Assembly: GCA_934747775.1 (NCBI GenBank)
Contig: CAKVHA010000002.1
Span: 62,001 to 126,000 of the forward strand
DNA length: 64,000 bases
Direction: 5' to 3'
Origin: an uncultured Clostridia bacterium
GTDB taxonomy: Bacteria > Bacillota > Clostridia > Christensenellales > UBA1242
Shown: one piece after another, positions 33,479-41,566 of the stretch
Layout of the letters: each line of letters opens with the position of its first letter
Position numbering within the stretch: position 1 is the stretch's first letter
Notes under the pieces: generated by a model
What the model was told of the DNA's origin: nothing
What the model saw: only the letters and a program-made list of their open reading frames with translations
Databases searched by the model: none
Position numbers and translations under genes: made by a program

Positions 33479-36307
33479 TTACACTCCAATTGGAATGTTT
33501 GAAACTGCTTTGTTGTAAAGGATTCTGCCAGTGTCGATTTGTTTTTGAGTGTTTTCTGCAAGTTCGGCGGTGCGGCGGTTGTATTCCTTTATATCTATTA
33601 GCGTGATTTGTGTTTTTGCATCGGTGTAGCCTTTGTCTTTTTGAATATTACCCGTCCCGTCTAGAAAATACTGCATATCGTGGTTAGCAACATCTTTATT
33701 TTCGCGCTTATAATTTTTAAATTGTTTTACAAGGTCGTTATACCCCACACCAGTTGTTACTTTTTCTACGGTTTTGCCGCTTTTATTCATTTTATCCATA
33801 ATAGCAAATGCAGACCTATCCACAGCATCTAAAATGTCTTTATATCGTAATCCTTTTGCACTTTTCTCGTTTCTATCAAGTTCTACTAACAACTTTGTAG
33901 GGATTTCAATATTATCAAGGCAAACAGTTGATTTTCCATCATACCAAATATATGCTTGTCCTAAAATTTTTGTTTTGTATTTAGGCTTGCCTTCGGAATC
34001 TAACACAGCGTTGCCGTTTTCGTCTAGTTCTGGAATTAGGTTTCCTTTTGTGTTTTTCATATACTCTTCAAACACTAAAAATCCAGCATTTGGGTTTAGG
34101 TATCCGTCCATAACGCAAGATTCTGCTGCCCCGCCAAGGTGTTGGCAACAATTAGTTACTTCGCCTATTACAAAGCCTAGCGGGTCATCTTTTTCAAGAA
34201 ATCTGTACATTACTGGGTTGTCGCTATTATCATTATTGGCTTTAATTACATAGTTCTCTTTATGTTCTTTCGAATAATTGTAAATTCTTTGTATTTCGTT
34301 AAAAGCTTCTTGAGGGTATCCATATTTTCCCACAAGTTTTGCTAGTTTTTCGTTGCCTTTGTCCACATTTGTGTAAATATAGCTTTGACAGCAATTAATC
34401 ATAAATTCTGGAGTGAATAGTGAATTATGTTCGTTTCCTGTAATACCCCTATGCGGATATGCTTCTTGTATTTGGCTAAATGAATTATGCACTTTCGCCA
34501 AATAATTAACCCCATCTTCGCTTAGGAAATATGGATTATTATTAAAGTACTTCATAACAAAACCAGCAAACATTGGATTAAAATCAGAAAGGGAATTTAT
34601 ACCACCATACAATCTATGAGCCACTTTAGCAATGCTTTCATCCATATCAAGTTTTTCTTTTTCTAAAGCTGGAAACATTTCAGTGGTTATAAATTCATAC
34701 GCCTTGTTGCTAACAGCTTCGTCAGCGGAAAATCCACCAAGAGATTTGTATAGGTTTAGCAAATCCAACCCATCATAATCTGTATTTTTTGCATAAGAAA
34801 TCTCGCCAATACCGCTTGCCTTTACTACTTTGCCCCAACGGATATTGTTTCCATTAACAAAATAATTGTCAATTTCGCCCTTTTTAAAGTTTTTAAATAT
34901 CATCATAGGCGGCATAAACTTAATTTCTTTGTTTAAAAATTTATCAAAGTATTTATGAATACTTTCGGCAACTATTGTACCACTTAAAGCGGTATCGTAT
35001 AATGAACCAGTATAGTGATTTATTGGAAAACTCTCCTGCTTTATCATCCAATTAAGGAACTTTTGTTTTTGTTGCACATTGTACTTGTTTACAAAGTTCA
35101 TATCAGTACAATCAGGAAATTTAAAATTAGTGCTTTCGTTAATTTTAAAATTTACTGAGCCAAGAGATTTTGTGAAATATGACAAAACAGGTTGGTCAAA
35201 CACTAGCGTATCTACTGGAATTTCGCTTTTTAAATTTGGGCAACAACTAAATGAAGAAATATTAATTTTTTTAAGGTCTTTAGGAAGTATAATTTTTCTC
35301 ACATCACAATCACGAAAAGCGTAGGTTGCAATTTCTTTAACACAGTCGTCTATGGTTACCGATTCGATACCCCTAGCGACTTGAAAATCATTTCTTTGCA
35401 CTTCACTAATATTTCCAGAAATAACGATATTTCTTCTTTTAGCTTGTTTTGAATTATCGTTTTTTAACTTATCGTCATTGAAACCCATTGTAAAATAGAA
35501 CTCTTGTGCATCGAAATGCTTATTTCTAAACACACTGGTATAACCCATTCTAAGTTGTTCTGAATTGGTGAATTTTATATATTCTAGGTTGTCGTTGTCG
35601 GCAAAAGCATCTGGTCTTAATGTTTCAAGCGTTTCTGGCAAGTCCAATTTTTTAATTCCGCATCTAAGAAATGCGCCATTGCTTATTTCACCCAAACCAT
35701 AATTAAGGTTAACTTTTTTTAGGTTTGTGCAATCTTTAAACGCCCAATGATAAATTACATCTAAATAGCTTGGAAAATTCAATTCTTCCAATGAACTGTT
35801 TTTTTCAAAAGCAGAATCACCTATTGATTTTAAATATTTGCCAAACTCAATTTTTTTTAGGTTGGTACAATTGTAAAAAGCTTCAGATTCTATAATATGC
35901 AAAGAATCTGGGAATTTTACGCTTTCAATCGCAGCGTCCCTAAAAGCATCTTTACCAATAACTTCTAAATTTTTACCAAACTCAACTTCTTTTAATAGCT
36001 TTGCAGGAATATATCTTTTGGAAAAAGTATCTTCTTCAATGTTTATTAAAGAATCGGGAAGAACGACCTTTCCAAAAGCGCAGTCAATAAAAGCAGTTTG
36101 ATCTATGTATTTAACACCTTCGGGCACGGTAATAACGCCGTCTTTTATCGCGTCGTGCGAAACCTTAAGAAGTCTGTCGTCAACAATAAGAAAGCCATCT
36201 TTGTAGTCATCTTCGGTGTATTCGTTGTAGTCGTATTCTACACCCAAATATTTGGTGTTTCTTCTTTTGTCGTTATACTCATTTATCTCTTTTAAATCAA
36301 ATTTCAT
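33479..36307 (-). CDS. Large cytoplasmic leucine-rich-repeat (LRR_5/BspA-type) protein with unknown C-terminal domain
   Basis: This 942-residue protein has no signal peptide or membrane helix. Residues about 40-395 are BspA-like LRR_5 repeats of about 23 residues (for example FRDAAIESVKFPDSLHIIE and FKDCTNLKKVNLNYGL). A helical region follows at 400-690. The C-terminal part at 700-820 has GEVTNCCQHLGGAAESCV (715-732), GQAYIWYD (783-790) and CLDNIEI (796-802), a motif set I have seen only in uncharacterised proteins linked to phage or conjugative elements, possibly GNAT-like. It is a single gene with its own strong promoter. Codon use is like that of its neighbours. Confidence 0.75.
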   Translation of the reverse strand: MKFDLKEINEYNDKRRNTKYLGVEYDYNEYTEDDYKDGFLIVDDRLLKVSHDAIKDGVITVPEGVKYIDQTAFIDCAFGKVVLPDSLINIEEDTFSKRYIPAKLLKEVEFGKNLEVIGKDAFRDAAIESVKFPDSLHIIESEAFYNCTNLKKIEFGKYLKSIGDSAFEKNSSLEELNFPSYLDVIYHWAFKDCTNLKKVNLNYGLGEISNGAFLRCGIKKLDLPETLETLRPDAFADNDNLEYIKFTNSEQLRMGYTSVFRNKHFDAQEFYFTMGFNDDKLKNDNSKQAKRRNIVISGNISEVQRNDFQVARGIESVTIDDCVKEIATYAFRDCDVRKIILPKDLKKINISSFSCCPNLKSEIPVDTLVFDQPVLSYFTKSLGSVNFKINESTNFKFPDCTDMNFVNKYNVQQKQKFLNWMIKQESFPINHYTGSLYDTALSGTIVAESIHKYFDKFLNKEIKFMPPMMIFKNFKKGEIDNYFVNGNNIRWGKVVKASGIGEISYAKNTDYDGLDLLNLYKSLGGFSADEAVSNKAYEFITTEMFPALEKEKLDMDESIAKVAHRLYGGINSLSDFNPMFAGFVMKYFNNNPYFLSEDGVNYLAKVHNSFSQIQEAYPHRGITGNEHNSLFTPEFMINCCQSYIYTNVDKGNEKLAKLVGKYGYPQEAFNEIQRIYNYSKEHKENYVIKANNDNSDNPVMYRFLEKDDPLGFVIGEVTNCCQHLGGAAESCVMDGYLNPNAGFLVFEEYMKNTKGNLIPELDENGNAVLDSEGKPKYKTKILGQAYIWYDGKSTVCLDNIEIPTKLLVELDRNEKSAKGLRYKDILDAVDRSAFAIMDKMNKSGKTVEKVTTGVGYNDLVKQFKNYKRENKDVANHDMQYFLDGTGNIQKDKGYTDAKTQITLIDIKEYNRRTAELAENTQKQIDTGRILYNKAVSNIPIGV

Positions 36308-36375
36308 CTCTCAATTTTCCTTTGGTTTTTAGTCTTAAAATTGAACCAATGTTGCCTTTGTATATCACTAATAAC

Positions 36376-36404
36376 AGTATACCACAAAAGTGGGCAAAAG
36401 TCAA
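36376..36404 (-). promoter_or_regulatory. Sigma-A promoter of the LRR gene
   Basis: On minus, TTGACT (36404-36399), a 17-base spacer ending TTGTGG, and TATACT (36381-36376). Confidence 0.82.
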
Positions 36405-36425
36405 ATCTCGCCCTATTTTGCGGCA

Positions 36426-36668
36426 TTATTGCTGATTGTCCACTAGCACTTTTAGTTGCGCAACAATAAGTTTTGTTTGCTTGTTTAGTGCTAAAAAATC
36501 GTTTTCGTTTTTCTTAATTTCCTTAATTAGTTCGGATTGATCTAATCCCACCGACATTTCATAGCGTTTTAAAAGCTCTTTCTTTTTTGCTTGCAATTTT
36601 TCTAGCTCAACACTTGCATTCTCTAACGCTTTTCTTAATTCATCAAGTTTTTGTCTGTTAATCTCCAT
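36426..36668 (-). CDS. Small coiled-coil protein, unknown function
   Basis: This 80-residue protein starts MEINRQKLDELRKALENA and is almost entirely charged and helical with Leu in heptad positions, so it should form a two-helix coiled coil. The start is chosen by AGGGAGTG at 6 bases and by its promoter at 36730-36758, which lies inside the longer open frame. It precedes the LRR gene by 119 bp on the same strand, but each has its own promoter. Confidence 0.7.
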   Translation of the reverse strand: MEINRQKLDELRKALENASVELEKLQAKKKELLKRYEMSVGLDQSELIKEIKKNENDFLALNKQTKLIVAQLKVLVDNQQ

Positions 36669-36729
36669 ATTTTCACTCCCTATTTTTATTTGTCTTTTTG
36701 TTTTTATTGTCACATTACCATATATAAAT

Positions 36730-36758
36730 ATTTTACCAAAAAATGGGCTAAATGTCAA
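36730..36758 (-). promoter_or_regulatory. Sigma-A promoter of the small coiled-coil gene
   Basis: On minus, perfect TTGACA (36758-36753), a 17-base spacer and TAAAAT (36735-36730). The spacer resembles that of the LRR promoter (GCCCAyTTTTTTGG versus GCCCACTTTTGTGG). Confidence 0.8.
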
Positions 36759-36895
36759 ATTTGATAACATATTGGTTTAGCACTCTTTCCCCCACAAACT
36801 CTCACCGATAAAATAAGCAAATACCTTTATGGTGGAAGTTTTTTAAATGTGATACGCTTCTAACATATTAGACTAATCCCACAAGCCTTGTGTCC

Positions 36896-36963
36896 ACTTG
36901 TAAGGGGAAGGTGGTAGCCAACGGCTACCAAAGGGTAGTCCAGTAAGTATACGAAATTTGTTT
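36896..36963 (-). repeat. Dispersed hairpin repeat R1, copy 2 (inverted)
   Basis: Read on minus: ACAAATTT, CG, TATACTTACTGGACTACCC, then hairpin TGGTAGCC-3-GGCTACCA (36912-36930), then a CCTTCCCCTTACAAG arm. The 30-base left arm agrees with copy 1 (11198-11230) at nearly every position, but the hairpin is unrelated in sequence. Confidence 0.7.
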
Positions 36964-37046
36964 ATTATGTTGTGTTTGTTGTCTTAGCGCAAATTAAACC
37001 GCAGAAGTACTGCAATGAATATAACCAACAAAACTGGTAAATAAGC

Positions 37047-37099
37047 CGGACTACCCCACCACCAGTCGTTCGACTGGTCCCCCGCCCGCTTACAAGGGA
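37047..37099 (+). repeat. Dispersed hairpin repeat R1, copy 3
   Basis: GGACTACCCCACC, hairpin ACCAGTCG-tt-CGACTGGT (37061-37078, 8 bp perfect), then CCCCCGCCCGC and TTACAAGGGA. With copy 2 it forms an inverted pair 83 bp apart, in the 540-bp gene-free stretch 36669-37208. Between them lies only AT-rich DNA. Confidence 0.72.
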
Positions 37100-37161
37100 C
37101 GGATAAATTTCAAATAACAGTTTTATTTCTTTCAAGGTGACACAGGCAGTATAAGGATAAT

Positions 37162-37196
37162 AAAAAAACACCTTGGATTATTTTCAAGGTGTTTTA
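37162..37196. terminator. Intrinsic terminator of dnaB
   Basis: ACACCTTG and CAAGGTGT (37168-37175 with 37185-37192) inside A and T runs, 13 bases past the dnaB stop on minus. Confidence 0.85.
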
Positions 37197-37208
37197 ATAA
37201 AATCCATA

Positions 37209-38672
37209 TTAAAAAATATCGTCTACAATGTCACTTTCTTCTAGCGGAACAATATCTGGTAAGTTTTCGTCTGGTGGAGTAACTTTATTAAACTCTGGTG
37301 GTTCGGTACCTTCTAGGCTTTGAGAGTTTGCATCTTTTTCCAAATTAACAAAAGTTGTAGTTTCGCCAATCCACTTAACCTTAACTGTGCCTTGTGGACC
37401 ATTACGGTGTTTTGCTACGATAATTTCGGCGATATTTTGACCAGCAATTTCTTTAGGACAATCTTTGTACATATCTGGACGATACACAAAAATAACAATA
37501 TCGGCATCTTGCTCTATTGCGCCCGACTCTCTAAGGTCGCTAAGCATTGGGCGGTGGTCGGTACGCGACTCTACGCCACGACTTAACTGCGATAGCAAAA
37601 TAATAGGCACATCAAGTTCTTTTGCAGCAATTTTTAGGTTACGCGACATACTACTAACTTCTTGTTGACGGCTTTCTGGAGTTTTGCTGTTGCCACTCAT
37701 AAGTTGAAGATAGTCAATCATAACAAGGTCTAGCCCGTGTTCACGTTTTAGCTTGCGGCACTTACTTAAAATCTGCATTGGAGTTGTAAGTGAGTTATCG
37801 TCGGCATAGATGCTGGCGTTGGCAAGTTTTTCTTTAGCGCTCCAAAGCGCTTTCCAATCTTTAACCGAAAGTTCGCCTTTTAGTGCGCGCTCCATACTAA
37901 CATACGCAACACTGCAAAGGCTACGTTGTGCTAGCTGGCTTTTAGGCATTTCTAGCGAGAAAATTGCGCATTTTTTACGACCGTTTACTGCTGCGTAGTT
38001 TACAATATTCATAGCAAGTGATGTTTTACCACTACCTGGACGTCCTGCCACCAAAATAAGGTCACTATTTTGCAAGCCGTTTGTAATTTTATCTAGCCCA
38101 TAAATACCTGTGGATATTCCGCGAAGGCTGGTTTTGTCTTTTTGAATTGTTTCAAATTTATCCATAACGCCGTCTAGCGAGTCGTTTAACGGAGTAAGTT
38201 CGCCGTGGTCGTCTTCACGCCCAATATCGAAAATGTTTTTTTCCGCCATTGCAATTGCATCGGCTTTTTCGTGACCTTCGTATGCGTAATTAATTATGTC
38301 GTTAGAGCGGTTTATAAGCTTTCTTAGCACGCTATCGCGTTTTACAATATCTATGTAGTGTTTGTAGTTGCTAGCACTTGGAACAATGTTGGTTAGGGTT
38401 GTTATGTATTCTAGCCCGCCAACAGATTCTAATAAATCCGATTTTTCTAGTTCGTCGGTTAGTGTAACTAGGTCTACTGGGCTGTTACGCTTATACACTT
38501 CGTACATTGCGTTAAAAATAATCTTATGCGCTTCCACATAAAAGTCGTCGCCATTTAGTGCGCTTATTATATTAAAGCCAGCATCTTGGTCTATTAACAC
38601 ACAACCTAACACGCTTTGCTCGCCTTCTATACTGTTGGGCATTCTACGCCCTTCTACCTTAGTGCTTTTCAT
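37209..38672 (-). CDS. dnaB: Replicative DNA helicase DnaB
   Basis: DnaB is the hexameric 5'-3' helicase of the replication fork. The 487-residue protein has the N-terminal helical domain (PNSIEGEQSVLGCVLID), a linker, and a RecA-like domain with Walker A GRPGSGKTS at 210-218, FSLEMPKSQLAQR, the Walker B segment LDLVMIDYLQLM, and LSQLSRGVE with the sensor Gln. The acidic tail ends IVPLEESDIVDDIF. AAGGAG precedes the start. It lies 3 bp after the 38676 gene and probably belongs to one transcript with it. Confidence 0.97.
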   Translation of the reverse strand: MKSTKVEGRRMPNSIEGEQSVLGCVLIDQDAGFNIISALNGDDFYVEAHKIIFNAMYEVYKRNSPVDLVTLTDELEKSDLLESVGGLEYITTLTNIVPSASNYKHYIDIVKRDSVLRKLINRSNDIINYAYEGHEKADAIAMAEKNIFDIGREDDHGELTPLNDSLDGVMDKFETIQKDKTSLRGISTGIYGLDKITNGLQNSDLILVAGRPGSGKTSLAMNIVNYAAVNGRKKCAIFSLEMPKSQLAQRSLCSVAYVSMERALKGELSVKDWKALWSAKEKLANASIYADDNSLTTPMQILSKCRKLKREHGLDLVMIDYLQLMSGNSKTPESRQQEVSSMSRNLKIAAKELDVPIILLSQLSRGVESRTDHRPMLSDLRESGAIEQDADIVIFVYRPDMYKDCPKEIAGQNIAEIIVAKHRNGPQGTVKVKWIGETTTFVNLEKDANSQSLEGTEPPEFNKVTPPDENLPDIVPLEESDIVDDIF

Positions 38673-38675
38673 ATG

Positions 38676-38930
38676 TTACTCCTTATCGTTATAATTAGTG
38701 TTTTGTTTTTTCGCTTTAATGTGGGCAATTAGTTTTAAAAGCAATTCCGCTAGCCCCCACACACCACACAATATTGCTAAATCTATTAAAACAAAACGTT
38801 GGGTTGGGTTTGATTTTTGAATTGCAAAATTTGTAAGGATTATAATTGGCAATGCCACCAATATAATTAGCCCATATTTTACAAAAAAATGTTTCATATC
38901 ACGTTTGTCAAAAAAATACCTGTTTTTCAT
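38676..38930 (-). CDS. Small two-helix membrane protein
   Basis: This 84-residue protein has a basic N-terminus and two hydrophobic segments (about 18-37, YGLIILVALPIIILTNFAI, and 48-68). The C-terminus is basic. I do not recognise the family. AAGGGG lies before the ATG. It sits between the lipoprotein gene and dnaB with gaps of 18 and 3 bp, so the three form an operon. Confidence 0.7.
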   Translation of the reverse strand: MKNRYFFDKRDMKHFFVKYGLIILVALPIIILTNFAIQKSNPTQRFVLIDLAILCGVWGLAELLLKLIAHIKAKKQNTNYNDKE

Positions 38931-38948
38931 TTTTTATCCCCTTATGTT

Positions 38949-39824
38949 TTATTTTGTTAGCGTATCGTCGGTTAGGTTTATTTTTGTTTTGTAATGTTTT
39001 GCTTTAATCACCTTAATTATCCAAACCGTAATTAACACTAGCGCTAGTGCGATGCTTAAAGCAAGGGCAACTATATACCAGCCAGTGCCAACCGCTGTGG
39101 TGTAATAATAACTAAGCTGGCAAGTTTTGTAGCCTTCGTTTTGAGTGTCAATATCCCACAAGTGATAGTTTATGCCGTCAATTTTTTCTATATAATCCGC
39201 ATTAGATTTTAGTCGCGTGTCGGTTGTACCGTACACTTGAGTTAGGCTAACATCTTGCACGCCAAACTCGCTATATTTGGTTGAATAATAATCGTAATAG
39301 CTAGGCTCGCCACCAATACTTTCTAGATTTGTAAACGTATTGTTGGCTTTAATAATATATTTGCTTACAAACCAATTGCTTACAATTTCTGCGTCGTCAT
39401 CGGTTTCGCTGCTATCGTCTTCTAGCGGAATGCCGTTAATAAGTTTGTAAAAATCTATATTTGCATAACTAATTACGGCAACTATGCGGTCGGTTTTTAA
39501 ATCAGCTTCCATCCACTCACCTTGTTCGGCAAGCACATTGTTAATAAAATCAATTTTGCCTTCATAGCGACGTTGAAGTTCTAGTTTTGATGCGGTTATC
39601 GCCTCAACATAGGTTTTAAGGTCTTCTCTTATGTCGTTTTTAAGATTGATATATTTTTCTTCGCCAATCTTTTCAATAATTTTGCTGCGGTCTAATTCAA
39701 TTACAATTTTGTCCATAATAAGCCCTGTGTCGTCGGTTATGCGCTGATACTCTATGTGTGCACAGCTTGCCACGAAAAAGCAACACATTATTAACACTAT
39801 TACACTTAAAAATCTTTTCTTCAA
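38949..39824 (-). CDS. Predicted membrane-anchored lipoprotein, unknown function
   Basis: This 291-residue protein has an N-terminal lipobox-like end (CCFFVASCAH) after a hydrophobic stretch, a soluble part of about 220 residues with IVIELDRSKIIEKIG at its start, and a C-terminal transmembrane helix (GWYIVALALSIALALVLITV) with a short basic tail. The start is a TTG, supported by GAGGT 8 bases upstream and by the signal-peptide charge. Having both a lipid anchor and a C-terminal helix is unusual, so the N-terminus may be an ordinary signal peptide. First gene of the dnaB operon. Confidence 0.72.
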   Translation of the reverse strand: MKKRFLSVIVLIMCCFFVASCAHIEYQRITDDTGLIMDKIVIELDRSKIIEKIGEEKYINLKNDIREDLKTYVEAITASKLELQRRYEGKIDFINNVLAEQGEWMEADLKTDRIVAVISYANIDFYKLINGIPLEDDSSETDDDAEIVSNWFVSKYIIKANNTFTNLESIGGEPSYYDYYSTKYSEFGVQDVSLTQVYGTTDTRLKSNADYIEKIDGINYHLWDIDTQNEGYKTCQLSYYYTTAVGTGWYIVALALSIALALVLITVWIIKVIKAKHYKTKINLTDDTLTK

Positions 39825-39850
39825 ATTTTAGACCTCATTTTTCACATTTA

Positions 39851-39879
39851 ATTATATATTAAAAAAAGAATATTTTCAA
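39851..39879 (-). promoter_or_regulatory. Sigma-A promoter of the lipoprotein-dnaB operon
   Basis: On minus, TTGAAA (39879-39874), a 17-base spacer and perfect TATAAT (39856-39851). Confidence 0.75.
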
Positions 39880-39962
39880 TAAGATTTTATAACAATATGT
39901 TCAATTTATTGTTAAAAATTACAAATTTTGCATAAAAAATTTTTACACACTTTAATAATTTA

Positions 39963-39991
39963 TTGCCAAAGGGTACAAAAAAGAATATAAT
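39963..39991 (+). promoter_or_regulatory. Sigma-A promoter of the 39999 gene, predicted leaderless
   Basis: TTGCCA (39963-39968), a 17-base spacer and perfect TATAAT (39986-39991). The ATG at 39999 lies 7 bases after the -10, at the expected transcription start. Confidence 0.65.
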
Positions 39992-39998
39992 ATTAGGT

Positions 39999-40688
39999 AT
40001 GGAAAACACAAGAAAGTGCAATTACATTTCTAATAAGTTTGGCATAGACAACATAAAAAGAGATAAAGCCACTATTTTAGCAGCTGGCGGTGCGCTTGCT
40101 GGTTTTGGATTGTTGGAAAGCCGAAAGGAATTGGTGTTTAAAGAATATTATGATACACCAAACTTTTTCTTTTCCGAAAACGGCATTACAATAAACAAAA
40201 ATGTTTTTAAGGGCTCAAATGTTGCTACACTTGTAGTGAGATATCAAACCGAAAAACAACGCATAGAATTTTTAAGTGATATGCCAGATGTTTTTGAACT
40301 TAAAATAAATAAAAAAGACAGCATTTTTAAATATGTAGATTACATAACCGAATGTATTGGCGAGCTTGCTCCATACGGACTAAATGTTGATGTTAAAAAA
40401 ACATTATTTGGAATTGTAAATGTGTTTACATCCAAAAAACAACGCGAAACATACAAATATATTAGTTTTAGCGGATTAAAAATCACGCTTGCCTTTTGTA
40501 AAAACAAATATTATACAAATTTAAACCGCAACTGCGAAAATATGTTAATGCTAGAAATTGACAGCGAAAATGTGGACAAAAAACCAGAGTACGACGCGTT
40601 TATTAAGAAACTAAAGTTCAACTACCCTAATTTAATAGAATTAGAAAGTTCCGATTATCTACTTGGAAAATCACTACTATTTAAATAA
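39999..40688 (+). CDS. Hypothetical protein, possibly CYTH/triphosphate-tunnel-like
   Basis: This 229-residue soluble protein starts MENTRKCNYISNKFG. The stretch ELVFKEYYDTPNFFFSENGI has the 'YYDTp...l...g' pattern of CYTH proteins, which bind triphosphates in a beta-tunnel, but the N-terminal ExExK signature is not visible, so this is only a weak resemblance. No ribosome site is present. The frame could start at a TTG at 39963, but that TTG is the -35 box. The terminator at 40693-40721 follows. Confidence 0.62.
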   Translation: MENTRKCNYISNKFGIDNIKRDKATILAAGGALAGFGLLESRKELVFKEYYDTPNFFFSENGITINKNVFKGSNVATLVVRYQTEKQRIEFLSDMPDVFELKINKKDSIFKYVDYITECIGELAPYGLNVDVKKTLFGIVNVFTSKKQRETYKYISFSGLKITLAFCKNKYYTNLNRNCENMLMLEIDSENVDKKPEYDAFIKKLKFNYPNLIELESSDYLLGKSLLFK

Positions 40689-40692
40689 AAGC

Positions 40693-40721
40693 AAAAGCGA
40701 CATAACATTGTCGCTTTCTTT
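40693..40721 (+). terminator. Intrinsic terminator after the 39999 gene
   Basis: AAAGCGACA and TGTCGCTTT (40694-40702 with 40709-40717) around a 6-base loop, then CTTTTA. Confidence 0.82.
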
Positions 40722-40891
40722 TACCTATTGTTTTAAGTTTTACAAAACCAACACTTTAAGTTTTCAAATGAAGAATTTTATATTGTTATGGTAAATAGAT
40801 TTTTTAAACATTACAATAATATTTTTACACAATAAAATTAAACACCAAAACAACAGTGGTTTTTACACTCAGCCCGCATTAACATACAAAT

Positions 40892-41518
40892 TTAAAACAC
40901 GCTTTTATATTGTTGAAGTTTTAAAATTAATGATGTAAGTTGTTTGTTTAAGTAATCAATTTTAATCATATCGTTAAGTTTAATTAAGTCATTAATAAGT
41001 TCGTCGAAGATGTTTTTAATATGGTCTACTAGGTCGTTTGCATTTTTAGGATAATTATAATCATCGTCTTCAAACTGTGGAATTTCGTCTAACATAGAAA
41101 GATGCTTGTAAATATTTAGCACAACATCGCTTACCACCCTAACATCTAATTTTACCTTGTTTATTTCGTTTTTGTTTTCTACGCTTTGTTCCAACACAGA
41201 CAATGCTTGAATTAAATTAATTGTCAAAAAGTAACTATTTTTTGACAATAACACAAGTTTTTCTCGCAACTCCGTAGTATATTCTGACTTAAAATCATAG
41301 TTTTCATTAAATTCCAAAACAGTAACACCAACTACACTATTTTGTTCGGGCTCGGTTAAACACAACACATAGCCGCGTGTTAGTTTTTCGTAGCACGCAA
41401 TAAATTTATCACACGGAATAATGTCTTGTTTTTTAGTATAGGCATATTTTTTTACGTACTCAATTCTTTCATCACTCAGTTGTTTTTTGGGTTTTTGTTT
41501 AAAAAAATTAAATGGCAT
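40892..41518 (-). CDS. Hypothetical protein
   Basis: This soluble 208-residue protein starts MPFNFFKQKPKKQLSDERIE. The C-terminal 80 residues are mostly helical with heptad Leu/Ile (FDELINDLIKLNDMIKIDYL). The central part has ESEYTT-like charged stretches and no motifs that I recognise. TAGGAG precedes the ATG at 7 bases. It lies 48 bp upstream of... rather, downstream of the hydrogenase hydA gene on the same strand, so it may be the last gene of that operon. Confidence 0.65.
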   Translation of the reverse strand: MPFNFFKQKPKKQLSDERIEYVKKYAYTKKQDIIPCDKFIACYEKLTRGYVLCLTEPEQNSVVGVTVLEFNENYDFKSEYTTELREKLVLLSKNSYFLTINLIQALSVLEQSVENKNEINKVKLDVRVVSDVVLNIYKHLSMLDEIPQFEDDDYNYPKNANDLVDHIKNIFDELINDLIKLNDMIKIDYLNKQLTSLILKLQQYKSVF

Positions 41519-41566
41519 ATTGTATTACTCCTATTGTTAATACATATGCCACTCAACTTAAATTTA

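Noticed and set aside
39963..39998. TTG start at 39963
   Set aside because: This TTG is part of the -35 box; the ATG at 39999 is at the transcription start.
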